From positions 1 through 38,278 of the IMG/VR virus record IMGVR_UViG_3300010392_000311: a DNA stretch of 38,278 nt, one strand, 5' to 3'. The DNA is from a virus. This document shows, one piece after another, positions 7,887-15,152 of the stretch. Under the pieces are notes generated by a model that was given only the letters and a program-made list of their open reading frames with translations, searched no databases and was not told where the DNA came from. The position numbers were made by a program, and so were the translations under genes. The stretch's first letter is position 1, and each line of letters starts with the position of its first letter.

Positions 7887-10681
7887 ATCGGCAATCCCTT
7901 TTCAGCGGGTTGGAAGGCTTGTTCGGGTGGCTTCTGGAACACCCAGCAATGGCGCGCCTTGCCATCGCGGCAGTTGACGACGCTCTGCCCCAGAAACTTT
8001 CTGGATTTGCTGGTGGGCAGCAGCTTCTTCAGTTCGAGGATCGACCCGCCCGGCATGGTCATGCGGTGGGCGGCGAATTGCTGTTCAATTTCCGCCATGC
8101 GGAAGGCGATCAGCGATTCCTTGCGATGGTGGTTCAGGCCATCCGCCTCCACCGCCAGCTTGCCTTCGGTCATCTTCTGATCGATGAAATCGAAGGTTTC
8201 CCAGAACTGCTGCACAATCGGGTGATCGGCACCCAGCGCGCCATGTTGTGACAGGCACATCTGGCGGATCAGCGCGTGCCCTTCTGCCAGTTCGGCCACG
8301 GAAAACAGCGATTTGCCATCCAGCGTCATGGCTTTTGACAGGCAATCCAGAGCGGTCGCCAGCTGGGCATGGTTGAAGGCAAGCCGGTCATTCTGCACTT
8401 CAGGTTCGGCCATCAGCGCAGCCTCGTGGACAGGGAAGCGATTGTTGAAATATTCGATGATCTGGGCTTCCTGCCGGATCATGGCCACGATCCAGTGGGA
8501 CACCTGATCAACGTCCAGCTTCTTCAGTCGTTCACCTGCTGCCTTGCCCTCTGCCGTGAAGCGGCTTTTATCGACAAACAGGGGCAGGATGCGTTCCAGC
8601 ACCGCATCTTCTGCATCGCGCACAGGGTGATTCTGGGCGATGACGATGGAGCCACGGAAGGGCGGGCTGAATGTGTCGGTGCCCGCATTGGCCACGCCGC
8701 GCGTGCGGGGGCTGTGGCCGTTGTAAATCTTTTTGAGTTCTGACCAGTTGAAGCGGCGGGCCGCTGGCTGATCCTTGTCCCGGTCCCCTTCCAGCAGAAC
8801 CACGGGCAGATTGCCATATTTCACCAGTTCGCGGCTGATACCGGCGGCGGTGGCGCTGGCAGGGTCAAACCCTTCATAATTGTGGCGGCGGCCCACCAGC
8901 TTCCACAGGAAAATCAGCATGGTGGATTTGCCCGATCCGGGCGGCCCCGCGATTTCCAGAAAGCCCAGGCTTTGCTGATCGCGCCTGATCTGTTCGGCAA
9001 AAAGCGAGAGGAAGAACCACGCCAGCGAGACAAGGCCCAGCGAACCGAATGCGGTATGGAAATCTTCCCACCATGAATAATCCAGCGTGTTCGGATCATA
9101 ATCGATGGCGAATTCGGCAGTGGCGCTGTGCGGCTTCACCCCCACCTTGCCGATTTCAAAATAGTCTTCGTCATTCAGCTTGACGACGCGGCCCTGTGTG
9201 ACGGCGATATCATCAAACATCCATGCGCCGTGTTCGATCGAATAGCCGGAGAAATAGAGGGCATCGACGGTGCGAATGCCGTCCAGCTGGCGTTCCATCA
9301 GCCTGTCCAGCTGGTATGTCGTGCCGGTGTAGATGCCGCCGGGGGCAACCGATATCAGGCGTTTTTTGAATTCTGCGGAACCGGCGATTGCGGGGCCGGG
9401 AAAGTTGGCCTTTACCGTGTCCTGTTTGCCGGGGAAATCGACGCGGACGTAATAGCTGCTGTCATTGATCGCGGCATCACGCTGGAAATACAGGGCGCGA
9501 AACACGCAATTGGCGATTTCGAGAATTTCCACCGCTTCACGCGCGGCCAGATCCCACTTTTCCTCATTCGACAGGGCGGCCAGCGTCTTGTCTTCATCAT
9601 AGGACTGGATCAGTTCATTGATCCGCTGGACAGAGAATTTGGCCCAAAGCTGGCGGGTCTTGAAGGTCAGCGGGAATTCTGCCCGCCTGCTGCGGCGATA
9701 GAGCAGGAACGCCTTTTCCGCCGCGCTTTCAGCAATGGTGATGTCACCATTTTCCAGATAGGAATCCAGTTTTTCGGCGGTCAGCTGGCCCAGCTGGAAC
9801 AGATCATTCCAATCCTGTTTCGCGCCTTCGCCATCGGGGCGGACCTGTGCGGCGCGCGCGGTCCACCCTTCATCGCGCGCCTGCGCCACCCATTTGCGGG
9901 TATAGCGCACACCCGCTGCGCCGACATCAAAGGCAAAGACAAGGGTGGGTCGCTTAGCCCCCACACCCCGTTTCGCCACCGCCTCTGCCAGCTGGGCCAT
10001 CCATTTGGCAGGATAGAAATTGGTGGACATGCTGGCTGCGGCGCGCGCCCGTGGCCGCACCTTTTCAAACGCCTCCCCCAGCGCGATGGCATCAAAGATG
10101 CCCTCTGCGATCCAGATTTCATCGGCGGTGGCCAGATCATCAAATGTCAGCGATGGGTGGTGCCAGGCGTGGCCTGATGCCTTGTACCCATATTTGAAAT
10201 TCGCCTTCTTCTTCCCGAAGCGATAGGGGCGATCAATGATCCGCTCCCACCAGCCATCATCGGGCAAGGGAAAGCGGACAGTGGCCGAACCGTGGCCGAT
10301 CTTGCGGTCCTGATACCATTCCTGGGTGTAGGCACCGCCCAGCTTAACTTCGTTAAATCCGCGCCCATCGCGCAGATATGCCTTGGCGGCGGCGTGCGGG
10401 TCTTTTTCGGATTGCTTGTGCCGGTCTGACCAATTGTCAAACAGATCATCATACAGTTCCTTGACCGGCCATTCCTGCCCGCATTTGCTTTCGCGCCCGC
10501 AGCGCAGCACCCACGGTTTTTGCGAATGGATATAGAGCGATTTGTCCCGGCATGCCGGGCACTTGCCGCCGCGCAGCCATTCGCCACCTGTGGACGTGAA
10601 TTTGTAATCGTCCTTCAGGCGTTTGATAATGTCTTGGCGAAGCCGGTCTTGCATGAATGGGTTGCTTTGTTCTGGATGCAA
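7883..10681 (-). CDS. Toprim primase / AAA-type helicase (replication protein)
   Basis: This 932-aa fusion has three parts: a zinc-binding module (C41, C44, C61, C67) typical of phage primases; a Toprim-like core with EIWIAEGIFDAIALGEAF near residue 187 and TLVFAFDVGAAG; and a C-terminal ATPase with Walker A GPPGSGKST near residues 575-583, VVLLEGDRDKD as probable Walker B, and IVIAQNHPV. It should prime and unwind DNA at the phage origin and takes the place of the rolling-circle gpA of classical P2. The start is uncertain: a TTG at 10681 with GGCGGA close upstream, or an ATG at 10654 without a clear ribosome site. It overlaps the GapR gene by four bases. Confidence 0.87.
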   Translation of the reverse strand: MHPEQSNPFMQDRLRQDIIKRLKDDYKFTSTGGEWLRGGKCPACRDKSLYIHSQKPWVLRCGRESKCGQEWPVKELYDDLFDNWSDRHKQSEKDPHAAAKAYLRDGRGFNEVKLGGAYTQEWYQDRKIGHGSATVRFPLPDDGWWERIIDRPYRFGKKKANFKYGYKASGHAWHHPSLTFDDLATADEIWIAEGIFDAIALGEAFEKVRPRARAAASMSTNFYPAKWMAQLAEAVAKRGVGAKRPTLVFAFDVGAAGVRYTRKWVAQARDEGWTARAAQVRPDGEGAKQDWNDLFQLGQLTAEKLDSYLENGDITIAESAAEKAFLLYRRSRRAEFPLTFKTRQLWAKFSVQRINELIQSYDEDKTLAALSNEEKWDLAAREAVEILEIANCVFRALYFQRDAAINDSSYYVRVDFPGKQDTVKANFPGPAIAGSAEFKKRLISVAPGGIYTGTTYQLDRLMERQLDGIRTVDALYFSGYSIEHGAWMFDDIAVTQGRVVKLNDEDYFEIGKVGVKPHSATAEFAIDYDPNTLDYSWWEDFHTAFGSLGLVSLAWFFLSLFAEQIRRDQQSLGFLEIAGPPGSGKSTMLIFLWKLVGRRHNYEGFDPASATAAGISRELVKYGNLPVVLLEGDRDKDQPAARRFNWSELKKIYNGHSPRTRGVANAGTDTFSPPFRGSIVIAQNHPVRDAEDAVLERILPLFVDKSRFTAEGKAAGERLKKLDVDQVSHWIVAMIRQEAQIIEYFNNRFPVHEAALMAEPEVQNDRLAFNHAQLATALDCLSKAMTLDGKSLFSVAELAEGHALIRQMCLSQHGALGADHPIVQQFWETFDFIDQKMTEGKLAVEADGLNHHRKESLIAFRMAEIEQQFAAHRMTMPGGSILELKKLLPTSKSRKFLGQSVVNCRDGKARHCWVFQKPPEQAFQPAEKGLPI

Positions 10682-10741
10682 AAATCCGCCCGTTCGCGCG
10701 CGCGGCGCGATCGGTTGGACCTTTTGTGTCGGAAGTTCGGA

Positions 10742-11095
10742 TCAGTCCCTTTGGCTGGCGCTGATCATGTCGAAGATGGATGTCTGGCCAAAATCATGGC
10801 CCGGCGGGCGTTCCTGATCGACCTTGGCCGGTCTGAATTCCTCACCCAGCCCGCTGGGGGACAGGGTTTTTTCAAATGCCAGGCTGGCCACCCAGGTCAT
10901 GCCGCATTTGATATTCTGGCAGACGTAATAAAGCCGCCTATAGGTGGGTGAAATTTCTTCGGAACTGCGGGTCAATGCCTTGTGATCGCACACAGGGCAG
11001 CGGCAAACAGGTGCCTTGCCATGATGGCGTTCTGCCACTGGCGTTTCCGCGCCATTGTTCTTGTGCGTTGCAGGCAGGGACATGGGCATGTTCAT
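10742..11095 (-). CDS. ogr: Ogr/Delta-type zinc-finger late transcription activator
   Basis: This 117-aa protein carries the exact Ogr/Delta zinc pattern C-X2-C-X22-C-X4-C (Cys33, 36, 59, 64), with CPVC, then RRLYYVCQNIKCG and MTWVASLAFEKTLSPSG, all typical of P2 Ogr and P4 Delta. These proteins recruit host RNA polymerase to late promoters through a dyad about 55 bp upstream of the start site. The 50-residue tail after the finger is longer than the short tails of classical family members. Unlike P2, where ogr follows D, the gene is third in the early operon. Three matching 21-bp dyads in the late region are its likely targets. Confidence 0.9.
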   Translation of the reverse strand: MNMPMSLPATHKNNGAETPVAERHHGKAPVCRCPVCDHKALTRSSEEISPTYRRLYYVCQNIKCGMTWVASLAFEKTLSPSGLGEEFRPAKVDQERPPGHDFGQTSIFDMISASQRD

Positions 11096-11556
11096 GCTGT
11101 TTCCCCCTGGTGTGCGGAAAGATTGGTGAGCGTGGCCAGCCCATCGGTCAGAACATCAATTGCCTCTTCAATTTCCTTGCGCGCGGCGCGCTGGGTGGCG
11201 GGGCAATCGGCATTCAGGCCCGCATCAATCATGGCGGACAGGGCTTCGCCCGTTTCCTTGGCGGCCAGCTTTGCCACATTGGTCAATTCGCGGGCGGCAG
11301 CTTCGCGTGATGCGATATCCTGTCGCAGCCCCATCAGGCGATGGAATGGTGCGTGGTTGCCGCCATGTTCCACATAGGCGCGATCCAACCGTTCGGCATC
11401 GATCATGCGAATTTCGATTTCGCAATCATGATCTGACCAGTTTCGCACTGACCGTTCTGACACCCCGCAAATCGCGCCGCAGCGATCCCACCCGATCAGG
11501 GCGGCCACCACGGTCAGCGTGTGCTGATAGGTCAATGGTTCGCGGCGCTTGGTCAT
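11092..11556 (-). CDS. Phage HTH regulatory protein (CII-like)
   Basis: This 154-aa protein has an N-terminal helix-turn-helix (ALIGWDRCGAICGVSERSVR, about 19-38) and a long Ala/Glu-rich helical remainder, possibly for oligomerisation. The layout resembles phage CII-like or early regulators located just after cro. It overlaps both neighbours by four bases. Target and direction of regulation are unknown. Confidence 0.7.
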   Translation of the reverse strand: MTKRREPLTYQHTLTVVAALIGWDRCGAICGVSERSVRNWSDHDCEIEIRMIDAERLDRAYVEHGGNHAPFHRLMGLRQDIASREAAARELTNVAKLAAKETGEALSAMIDAGLNADCPATQRAARKEIEEAIDVLTDGLATLTNLSAHQGETA

Positions 11557-11855
11557 GCGCCACCCCGCTGCATTTCGTCCCCATTATTGAAGGGGACGCG
11601 GGTGGCATGGTGATCTACACCGATGAAACGGTTCGCATGAACAGGATGGTGAATATCAGGCCGCAACCAGTAACGTGAAACACCAGTGGCAGCTTCCACT
11701 GACAAGATGTGTTCCGCCGGAAGGCGCTTGGAACTTTGCAACCATTTCCAAACGGCAGTCTGCGAAACTTCACAGATCGCCGCCAGCTTTGCCTGACTGC
11801 CTGCTTTTTCAACCGCCAGTTGTAGTGCCTCGAAAGGTGTTGGTGCTGCGTTCAT
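11553..11855 (-). CDS. YdaS/Cro-like DNA-binding regulator
   Basis: This 100-aa protein has a single HTH typical of YdaS-like Cro proteins: ALQLAVEKAGSQAKLAAICE followed by VSQTAVWKWL and LPAEHILSVEAATGVSRYWL. It is divergent from the CI-like repressor and is the first gene of the early operon, which is the Cro position. It probably opens the lytic programme by blocking repressor transcription. The putative promoter (-35 TTGACG) and two operators lie immediately upstream. Confidence 0.85.
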   Translation of the reverse strand: MNAAPTPFEALQLAVEKAGSQAKLAAICEVSQTAVWKWLQSSKRLPAEHILSVEAATGVSRYWLRPDIHHPVHANRFIGVDHHATRVPFNNGDEMQRGGA

Positions 11856-11863
11856 GGGTGACG

Positions 11864-11891
11864 AAATAACAACCTATGTTGTTATCGTCAA
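11864..11891 (-). promoter_or_regulatory. Putative early leftward promoter
   Basis: On the minus strand TTGACG (11886-11891) is followed after 16 bp by TTATTT (11864-11869), just ahead of the Cro-like start at 11855. The first operator dyad lies between the two boxes, which would let the repressor block polymerase directly. The -10 is a weak match, so the exact start is uncertain. Confidence 0.5.
11868..11883. promoter_or_regulatory. Operator dyad 1 (AACAAC-N4-GTTGTT)
   Basis: AACAACCTATGTTGTT has 6-bp perfect arms around a 4-bp centre. It lies in the immunity region between divergent cro- and cI-like genes and shares its arms with a second copy 47 bp away. Confidence 0.75.
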
Positions 11892-11915
11892 CACCCAAAA
11901 GTCACGCGCACAAAA

Positions 11916-11929
11916 ACAACCAAAGTTGT
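11916..11929. promoter_or_regulatory. Operator dyad 2 (ACAAC-N4-GTTGT)
   Basis: ACAACCAAAGTTGT repeats the arms and 4-bp spacing of operator 1. The centres are 47 bp apart. It ends 12 nt before the proposed repressor start at 11942, so it could serve autoregulation. Confidence 0.72.
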
Positions 11930-11941
11930 AGGTTGATGAGA

Positions 11942-12613
11942 ATGATTATCGGTGAACGCATCGAAACTCTGTTGAATGAGCGAGGCTGGTCCCAGGCGGA
12001 ACTGGCTAGGCGTGTGGGCGTAAGCCAGCAAACCATCTGGAAGTTGATTTCTGGCGGATCACGGCAATCGAAATATCTGGTTCCCATCGCTCGCGCGCTT
12101 CGCACTACGCCTGAATATCTGATGGGAGAGACTGACGATCCAGCATCGAATAAGGTTGGCGAGGCGCAGCAGACGTGGAACGGGCCGCCTGCCGAAAAAT
12201 CGGATGTGGTGGAATTGCCGCAATTCGATCTGGCATATGGCATGGGCAGCAGCTTTATCCATGATGTGCCGGTTACAGGTGTATCGCGCAGCTTTTCCCG
12301 CGCATGGCTGCGCCAGTTTACAGAATCGCCTATCCGCAATCTGTTCTGGGCCAGTGGCATTGGCGATTCGATGATGCCCACCATACAGGATGCCGATGTG
12401 GTGCTGGTGGATACGGCCATCCGCACGCCAGAGATGTGGGATAAAATCTGGGCGCTGGAAATGGGCGGCATGGGCATGATCAAACGGCTGCGCCCCACAA
12501 AGGATGGCACCGGCATTCGCCTGTTATCCGATGGTGGTCAGCCTGAAGAAATCGCCTATGACGGGGAAATGAATGTCATTGGCCGCGTCGTGGCCATTGC
12601 CCGGAAGATTTGA
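11942..12613 (+). CDS. cI: CI-like repressor (XRE HTH plus S24 peptidase fold)
   Basis: This 223-aa protein has an XRE-type HTH (residues 1-60: RGWSQAELARRVGVSQQTIW, then a YLMGE close) and a LexA/CI-like C-terminal domain with GDSMMPTIQDADVVLVDT. The catalytic dyad would be Ser143 and Lys181 (MIKRLR). An Ala-Gly cleavage pair in the linker is not evident, so induction by self-cleavage is possible but not shown. I chose the ATG at 11942, with AGG 9 nt upstream; ATGs at 11936 and 11876 are in frame, but 11876 lies inside operator 1. It should maintain lysogeny by binding the two dyads upstream. Confidence 0.9.
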   Translation: MIIGERIETLLNERGWSQAELARRVGVSQQTIWKLISGGSRQSKYLVPIARALRTTPEYLMGETDDPASNKVGEAQQTWNGPPAEKSDVVELPQFDLAYGMGSSFIHDVPVTGVSRSFSRAWLRQFTESPIRNLFWASGIGDSMMPTIQDADVVLVDTAIRTPEMWDKIWALEMGGMGMIKRLRPTKDGTGIRLLSDGGQPEEIAYDGEMNVIGRVVAIARKI

Positions 12614-12645
12614 TTGTCACTTAATTTGCAACAGGAGCAATCCGA

Positions 12646-13065
12646 ATGAAGAAACTGATTTGCCTCGCACTTTTGTCAGGTGTTGCCGCGTGTGATGTTC
12701 CGGCGGAAACGTCTGGCGGGATGGCCGAAAGCAATGAAGAAGTGGCAAGCAATCTGACCGGCCCACAGAAAAATGCTGTCAGGTCGGCAAAGCAATATAT
12801 CAGTATGTCAGGCTTTTCGCGCAGTGGTTTGATTGACCAATTGTCATCCGAATATGGCGATGGCTATGAAGTGGCAGACGCCACCGCAGCGGTGGACAGC
12901 CTGACTATCGACTGGAATGAACAGGCTGCCCGGTCTGCCAAGCAATATCTCGATATGTCGGGCTTCTCATGCAATGGCCTGATTGATCAATTGTCATCGG
13001 ATGCAGGCGATAAATACACGGTGGAACAGGCCACCTTTGGGGCTGAACAGGCGGGTGCCTGTTAA
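12646..13065 (+). CDS. ltp: Ltp-family lipoprotein, probable superinfection exclusion
   Basis: This 139-aa lipoprotein has a signal peptide (MKKLICLALLSG) and lipobox VAAC, with Cys16 as the lipidated residue. The mature part holds two tandem Ltp repeats: NAVRSAKQYISMSGFSRSGL then IDQLSSEYGDGY, and AARSAKQYLDMSGFSCNGL then IDQLSSDAGDKY. Ltp of Streptococcus phage TP-J34 carries such repeats and blocks DNA injection by related phages. The gene follows the repressor on the same strand after 32 nt, with AGGAG 8 nt before the ATG, so it is probably expressed in the lysogen. That placement supports a superinfection-exclusion role, inferred here from the domain and context. Confidence 0.82.
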   Translation: MKKLICLALLSGVAACDVPAETSGGMAESNEEVASNLTGPQKNAVRSAKQYISMSGFSRSGLIDQLSSEYGDGYEVADATAAVDSLTIDWNEQAARSAKQYLDMSGFSCNGLIDQLSSDAGDKYTVEQATFGAEQAGAC

Positions 13066-13080
13066 GGGCCCCTCCGCCGT

Positions 13081-13437
13081 TCAGATCAGATCATCAACCG
13101 TGATGGCCAGCGCATCGGCCAGCTTTTTCAGCGTGTCGATCGATCCGCTTTTCTGTCCCGCTTCGATATTGGCGATCTGAACACGGTTCACGCCGGATGC
13201 ATCACCCAGCGCCACCTGCGTCAGCCCGCGATATTCGCGCCACACGCGCAGGGGCCGTTCCCCGGCAATCATGCGGGCTGCAATTTCGGCAGGGACCAGT
13301 TCTTCATCCCCGTGGCGGATCGCCGCCATCGCGCGGTCATAGCTGCGCAAATCTTCCAGATCCACGGCGGCCAGTTTCAATGCCTCATATTCGTCCAGGG
13401 GAATGGTGATCATTTCGCCCATTGTCATCTCCATCAT
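13081..13437 (-). CDS. Xre-family antitoxin
   Basis: This protein of up to 118 aa has an acidic N-terminal segment (IPLDEYEALKLAAVDLEDLR) that probably neutralises the toxin and a C-terminal HTH (YRGLTQVALGDASGVNRVQI, then IDTLKKLADALAITVDDL) that probably represses the pair. Several in-frame ATGs crowd the start: 13437 overlaps the toxin stop as ATGA, while one at 13422 has GGAG 6 nt upstream. The toxin-first order matches HigBA-like systems. Confidence 0.85.
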   Translation of the reverse strand: MMEMTMGEMITIPLDEYEALKLAAVDLEDLRSYDRAMAAIRHGDEELVPAEIAARMIAGERPLRVWREYRGLTQVALGDASGVNRVQIANIEAGQKSGSIDTLKKLADALAITVDDLI

Positions 13438-13682
13438 TCGTAAACACCGCCACGCGGGCCAATTTCCAGCACGGCCAGCACCGCGCCATCATCCATAATA
13501 ACGCGCCAGTCACCCACCCGCAGGCGGATGCCGGTGCGCCCCTTCAGCGCGGTGACATTGTTGGCCTGCGCCGCCGGATTGGCGGCATATTCTTCCACCT
13601 TCGCCACGATGCGCTGTGCCGTATTCGCAGGCATCCGGCGCAAGGTCTTGATGGCAGAACGGGTGTAAGTGATCGGCTTCAT
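13434..13682 (-). CDS. RelE/ParE-superfamily toxin
   Basis: This 82-aa protein starts MKPITYTRSAIKTLRRMPAN and continues with LKGRTGIRLRVGDWRVIMDD and VLEIGPRGGVYE, the standard beta-sheet order of RelE-type toxins. Such toxins usually cleave ribosome-bound mRNA; a ParE-like gyrase target cannot be excluded. The ATG at 13682 is preferred over a TTG at 13700. It is coupled to the downstream antitoxin. Located between the immunity region and tail gene D, it would stabilise the prophage or act in defence. Confidence 0.85.
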   Translation of the reverse strand: MKPITYTRSAIKTLRRMPANTAQRIVAKVEEYAANPAAQANNVTALKGRTGIRLRVGDWRVIMDDGAVLAVLEIGPRGGVYE

Positions 13683-13688
13683 GCGAAT

Positions 13689-13728
13689 GATGTAGCCCAA
13701 AGTTACAATGTAGTCAATAGTTACATTG
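13689..13728 (-). promoter_or_regulatory. Toxin-antitoxin promoter with overlapping dyad
   Basis: The inverted repeat CAATGTA-N9-TACATTG (13706-13728) overlaps a candidate -35 TTGACT (13712-13717). A -10-like TACATC lies 17 bp downstream (13689-13694). The start site would fall at or next to the toxin ATG, leaving almost no leader. Autoregulation by the antitoxin is the usual arrangement. Confidence 0.5.
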
Positions 13729-13742
13729 ACAGAATGTGCAGA

Positions 13743-14777
13743 TTATTTCGTGGCTTCCAGTGTCAGGCCGGTGGTCAAACCGCCGCTGCCATCCATCGTG
13801 TGGCTGCATTCGGCCACCACCCATTGCCGCGCATCGATTTCCGCCTTGAAGCCGGTCAATTCCATCGGGCGTTCCGGGAAAATGTCGGGGCGGCCATAGG
13901 CCAGTTTGGTGCTGAACTTTGCCACCTGCCGTGCAAGGCGACTGTTTTCTGCCTTGGCGGCCTGTTTTGCATCCGCCTCATTCGCGTAAACCTTGCGCAG
14001 CCGCTTGGCCTTGCCGGTGCCGCTGCCTTTCACCGTCACTGTTTTGCGGGTGCCACTGGCCTTGTCATGCCAGCGGGCCGTCACCCCGGCGCGGTCATTC
14101 TGGTCAATCCGCGTGTAATCGCCGCTGCCATCGGTCTGCCTGCGTTCGATTGTTTCGGTGGGCAGATCACTGCCGCCTGCGGATTTGCCACTGCCGATCG
14201 GCGCGAAGATCAGCGTGGCCGCCTTGATCGTGGCCACCGCATCAAACCGTTTGCCCAGCGCGCGCAGCAGCGCGGCATCGCTTTTCGCGCCATGCCCCAG
14301 CGCGGGAACCACATTGCCACCCAGCGTATCATCCACCTTTGCTGCCAGCCCGTTGGCGGCGGCTATGGAGCCAATGATATCCGCCACCGTCTGCCCCACA
14401 AAGCTGCGTTCGCGCCGCACCTTCAATGCGTCAGTCATATCAGCAGAACGTGCCCGGATGGTGATTGTATCCGGGTTGCCGCGCCAGCTGGCTTCATCCA
14501 CCTTATACGTGCCCTTGTCCACCAGCCCGGTGGGCAGGCCGGTGCCCTGTTTCCAGCCCAGCTGCACCTTCAGCGTGGCACCTTTGGGCGGGATTTCCAC
14601 CATGCCATCTGCATCGGACAGGGTGATATCCAGCTGATCGGCTTCATCACCGCGCTTTTCACTGATGGTCAGCGCGATCAGCACGGGGTCAATCGTTTCG
14701 GTCAGGTCTTTGCCATCCAGCGTCACCTTCCACGCTGCAATGGGCATTTTCAGCGCCTGCCGTTCAGTATCAGCCAT
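13743..14777 (-). CDS. D: P2 gpD-like tail protein (late control / tail hub)
   Basis: This 344-aa protein begins MADTERQALKMPIAAWKVTL. P2-type D features include an early DLTETIDPVLIALTISEKRG, the ADQLDITLSDADG segment and a basic middle with KVYANEADAKQAAKAE. In P2, D forms the hub at the tail end that links tube and baseplate. It is the last gene of the F-T-U-D block. The start at 14777 overlaps the U stop by 8 nt and gives a family-like length; the frame stays open upstream inside U but is not expected to be used. Confidence 0.85.
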   Translation of the reverse strand: MADTERQALKMPIAAWKVTLDGKDLTETIDPVLIALTISEKRGDEADQLDITLSDADGMVEIPPKGATLKVQLGWKQGTGLPTGLVDKGTYKVDEASWRGNPDTITIRARSADMTDALKVRRERSFVGQTVADIIGSIAAANGLAAKVDDTLGGNVVPALGHGAKSDAALLRALGKRFDAVATIKAATLIFAPIGSGKSAGGSDLPTETIERRQTDGSGDYTRIDQNDRAGVTARWHDKASGTRKTVTVKGSGTGKAKRLRKVYANEADAKQAAKAENSRLARQVAKFSTKLAYGRPDIFPERPMELTGFKAEIDARQWVVAECSHTMDGSGGLTTGLTLEATK

Positions 14778-15150
14778 CGGCGCGTTCCAGCGCCAGCGTG
14801 AAATCGCTCTTGCGCGCGGCCCCATCCACGAAAAACAGTTCCTGCCGCAGATCCAGCTTGCGAATGAAGAAATCGCCCAGCACTTCACCCACGCCGGAAA
14901 CCAGCGTGTATGCCTCCCCCTTGTCCGCCATTTCGCGGATGGTGTCGATCGATGAATAGGCACCGATCCCCTCACCGGGGTAAAGCGCGCCCGACAGGTT
15001 GATTGTTTCTGCGCCGGGGCCAATGAACTGGCTGGCCGGGCGGGCCATGAACCGTTCGGATTGGGCGTGCCGCCATTCCCAGCTGCGCTGCAATTCCTGA
15101 TAGGGCAGGGTGCCGATTTCAAAGGCGAACATATCCAGGGCCATCAGCAT
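14770..15150 (-). CDS. U: P2 gpU-like tail protein
   Basis: This 126-aa protein opens with MLMALDMFAFEIGTLPYQEL and SWEWRHAQSERF, followed by FIGPGAETINLSGALYPG, the typical gpU pattern. U is required for tail tube assembly and completion. It lies two bases after the tape-measure stop, in the canonical T-U-D order. Confidence 0.88.
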   Translation of the reverse strand: MLMALDMFAFEIGTLPYQELQRSWEWRHAQSERFMARPASQFIGPGAETINLSGALYPGEGIGAYSSIDTIREMADKGEAYTLVSGVGEVLGDFFIRKLDLRQELFFVDGAARKSDFTLALERADG

Positions 15151-15152
15151 AT

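Noticed and set aside
9128-10177. 349-codon plus-strand frame inside the primase gene
   Set aside because: Antisense shadow of a clearly conserved primase-helicase.
13422-14801. 459-codon plus-strand open frame opposite D
   Set aside because: It mirrors the D gene and has His/Gly-rich composition without any recognisable domain; high-GC coding leaves long antisense frames.
13743-15122. Longer D beginning at 15122
   Set aside because: The extra 115 codons lie entirely inside U in another frame and are low-complexity; the ATG at 14777 gives a family-like length.
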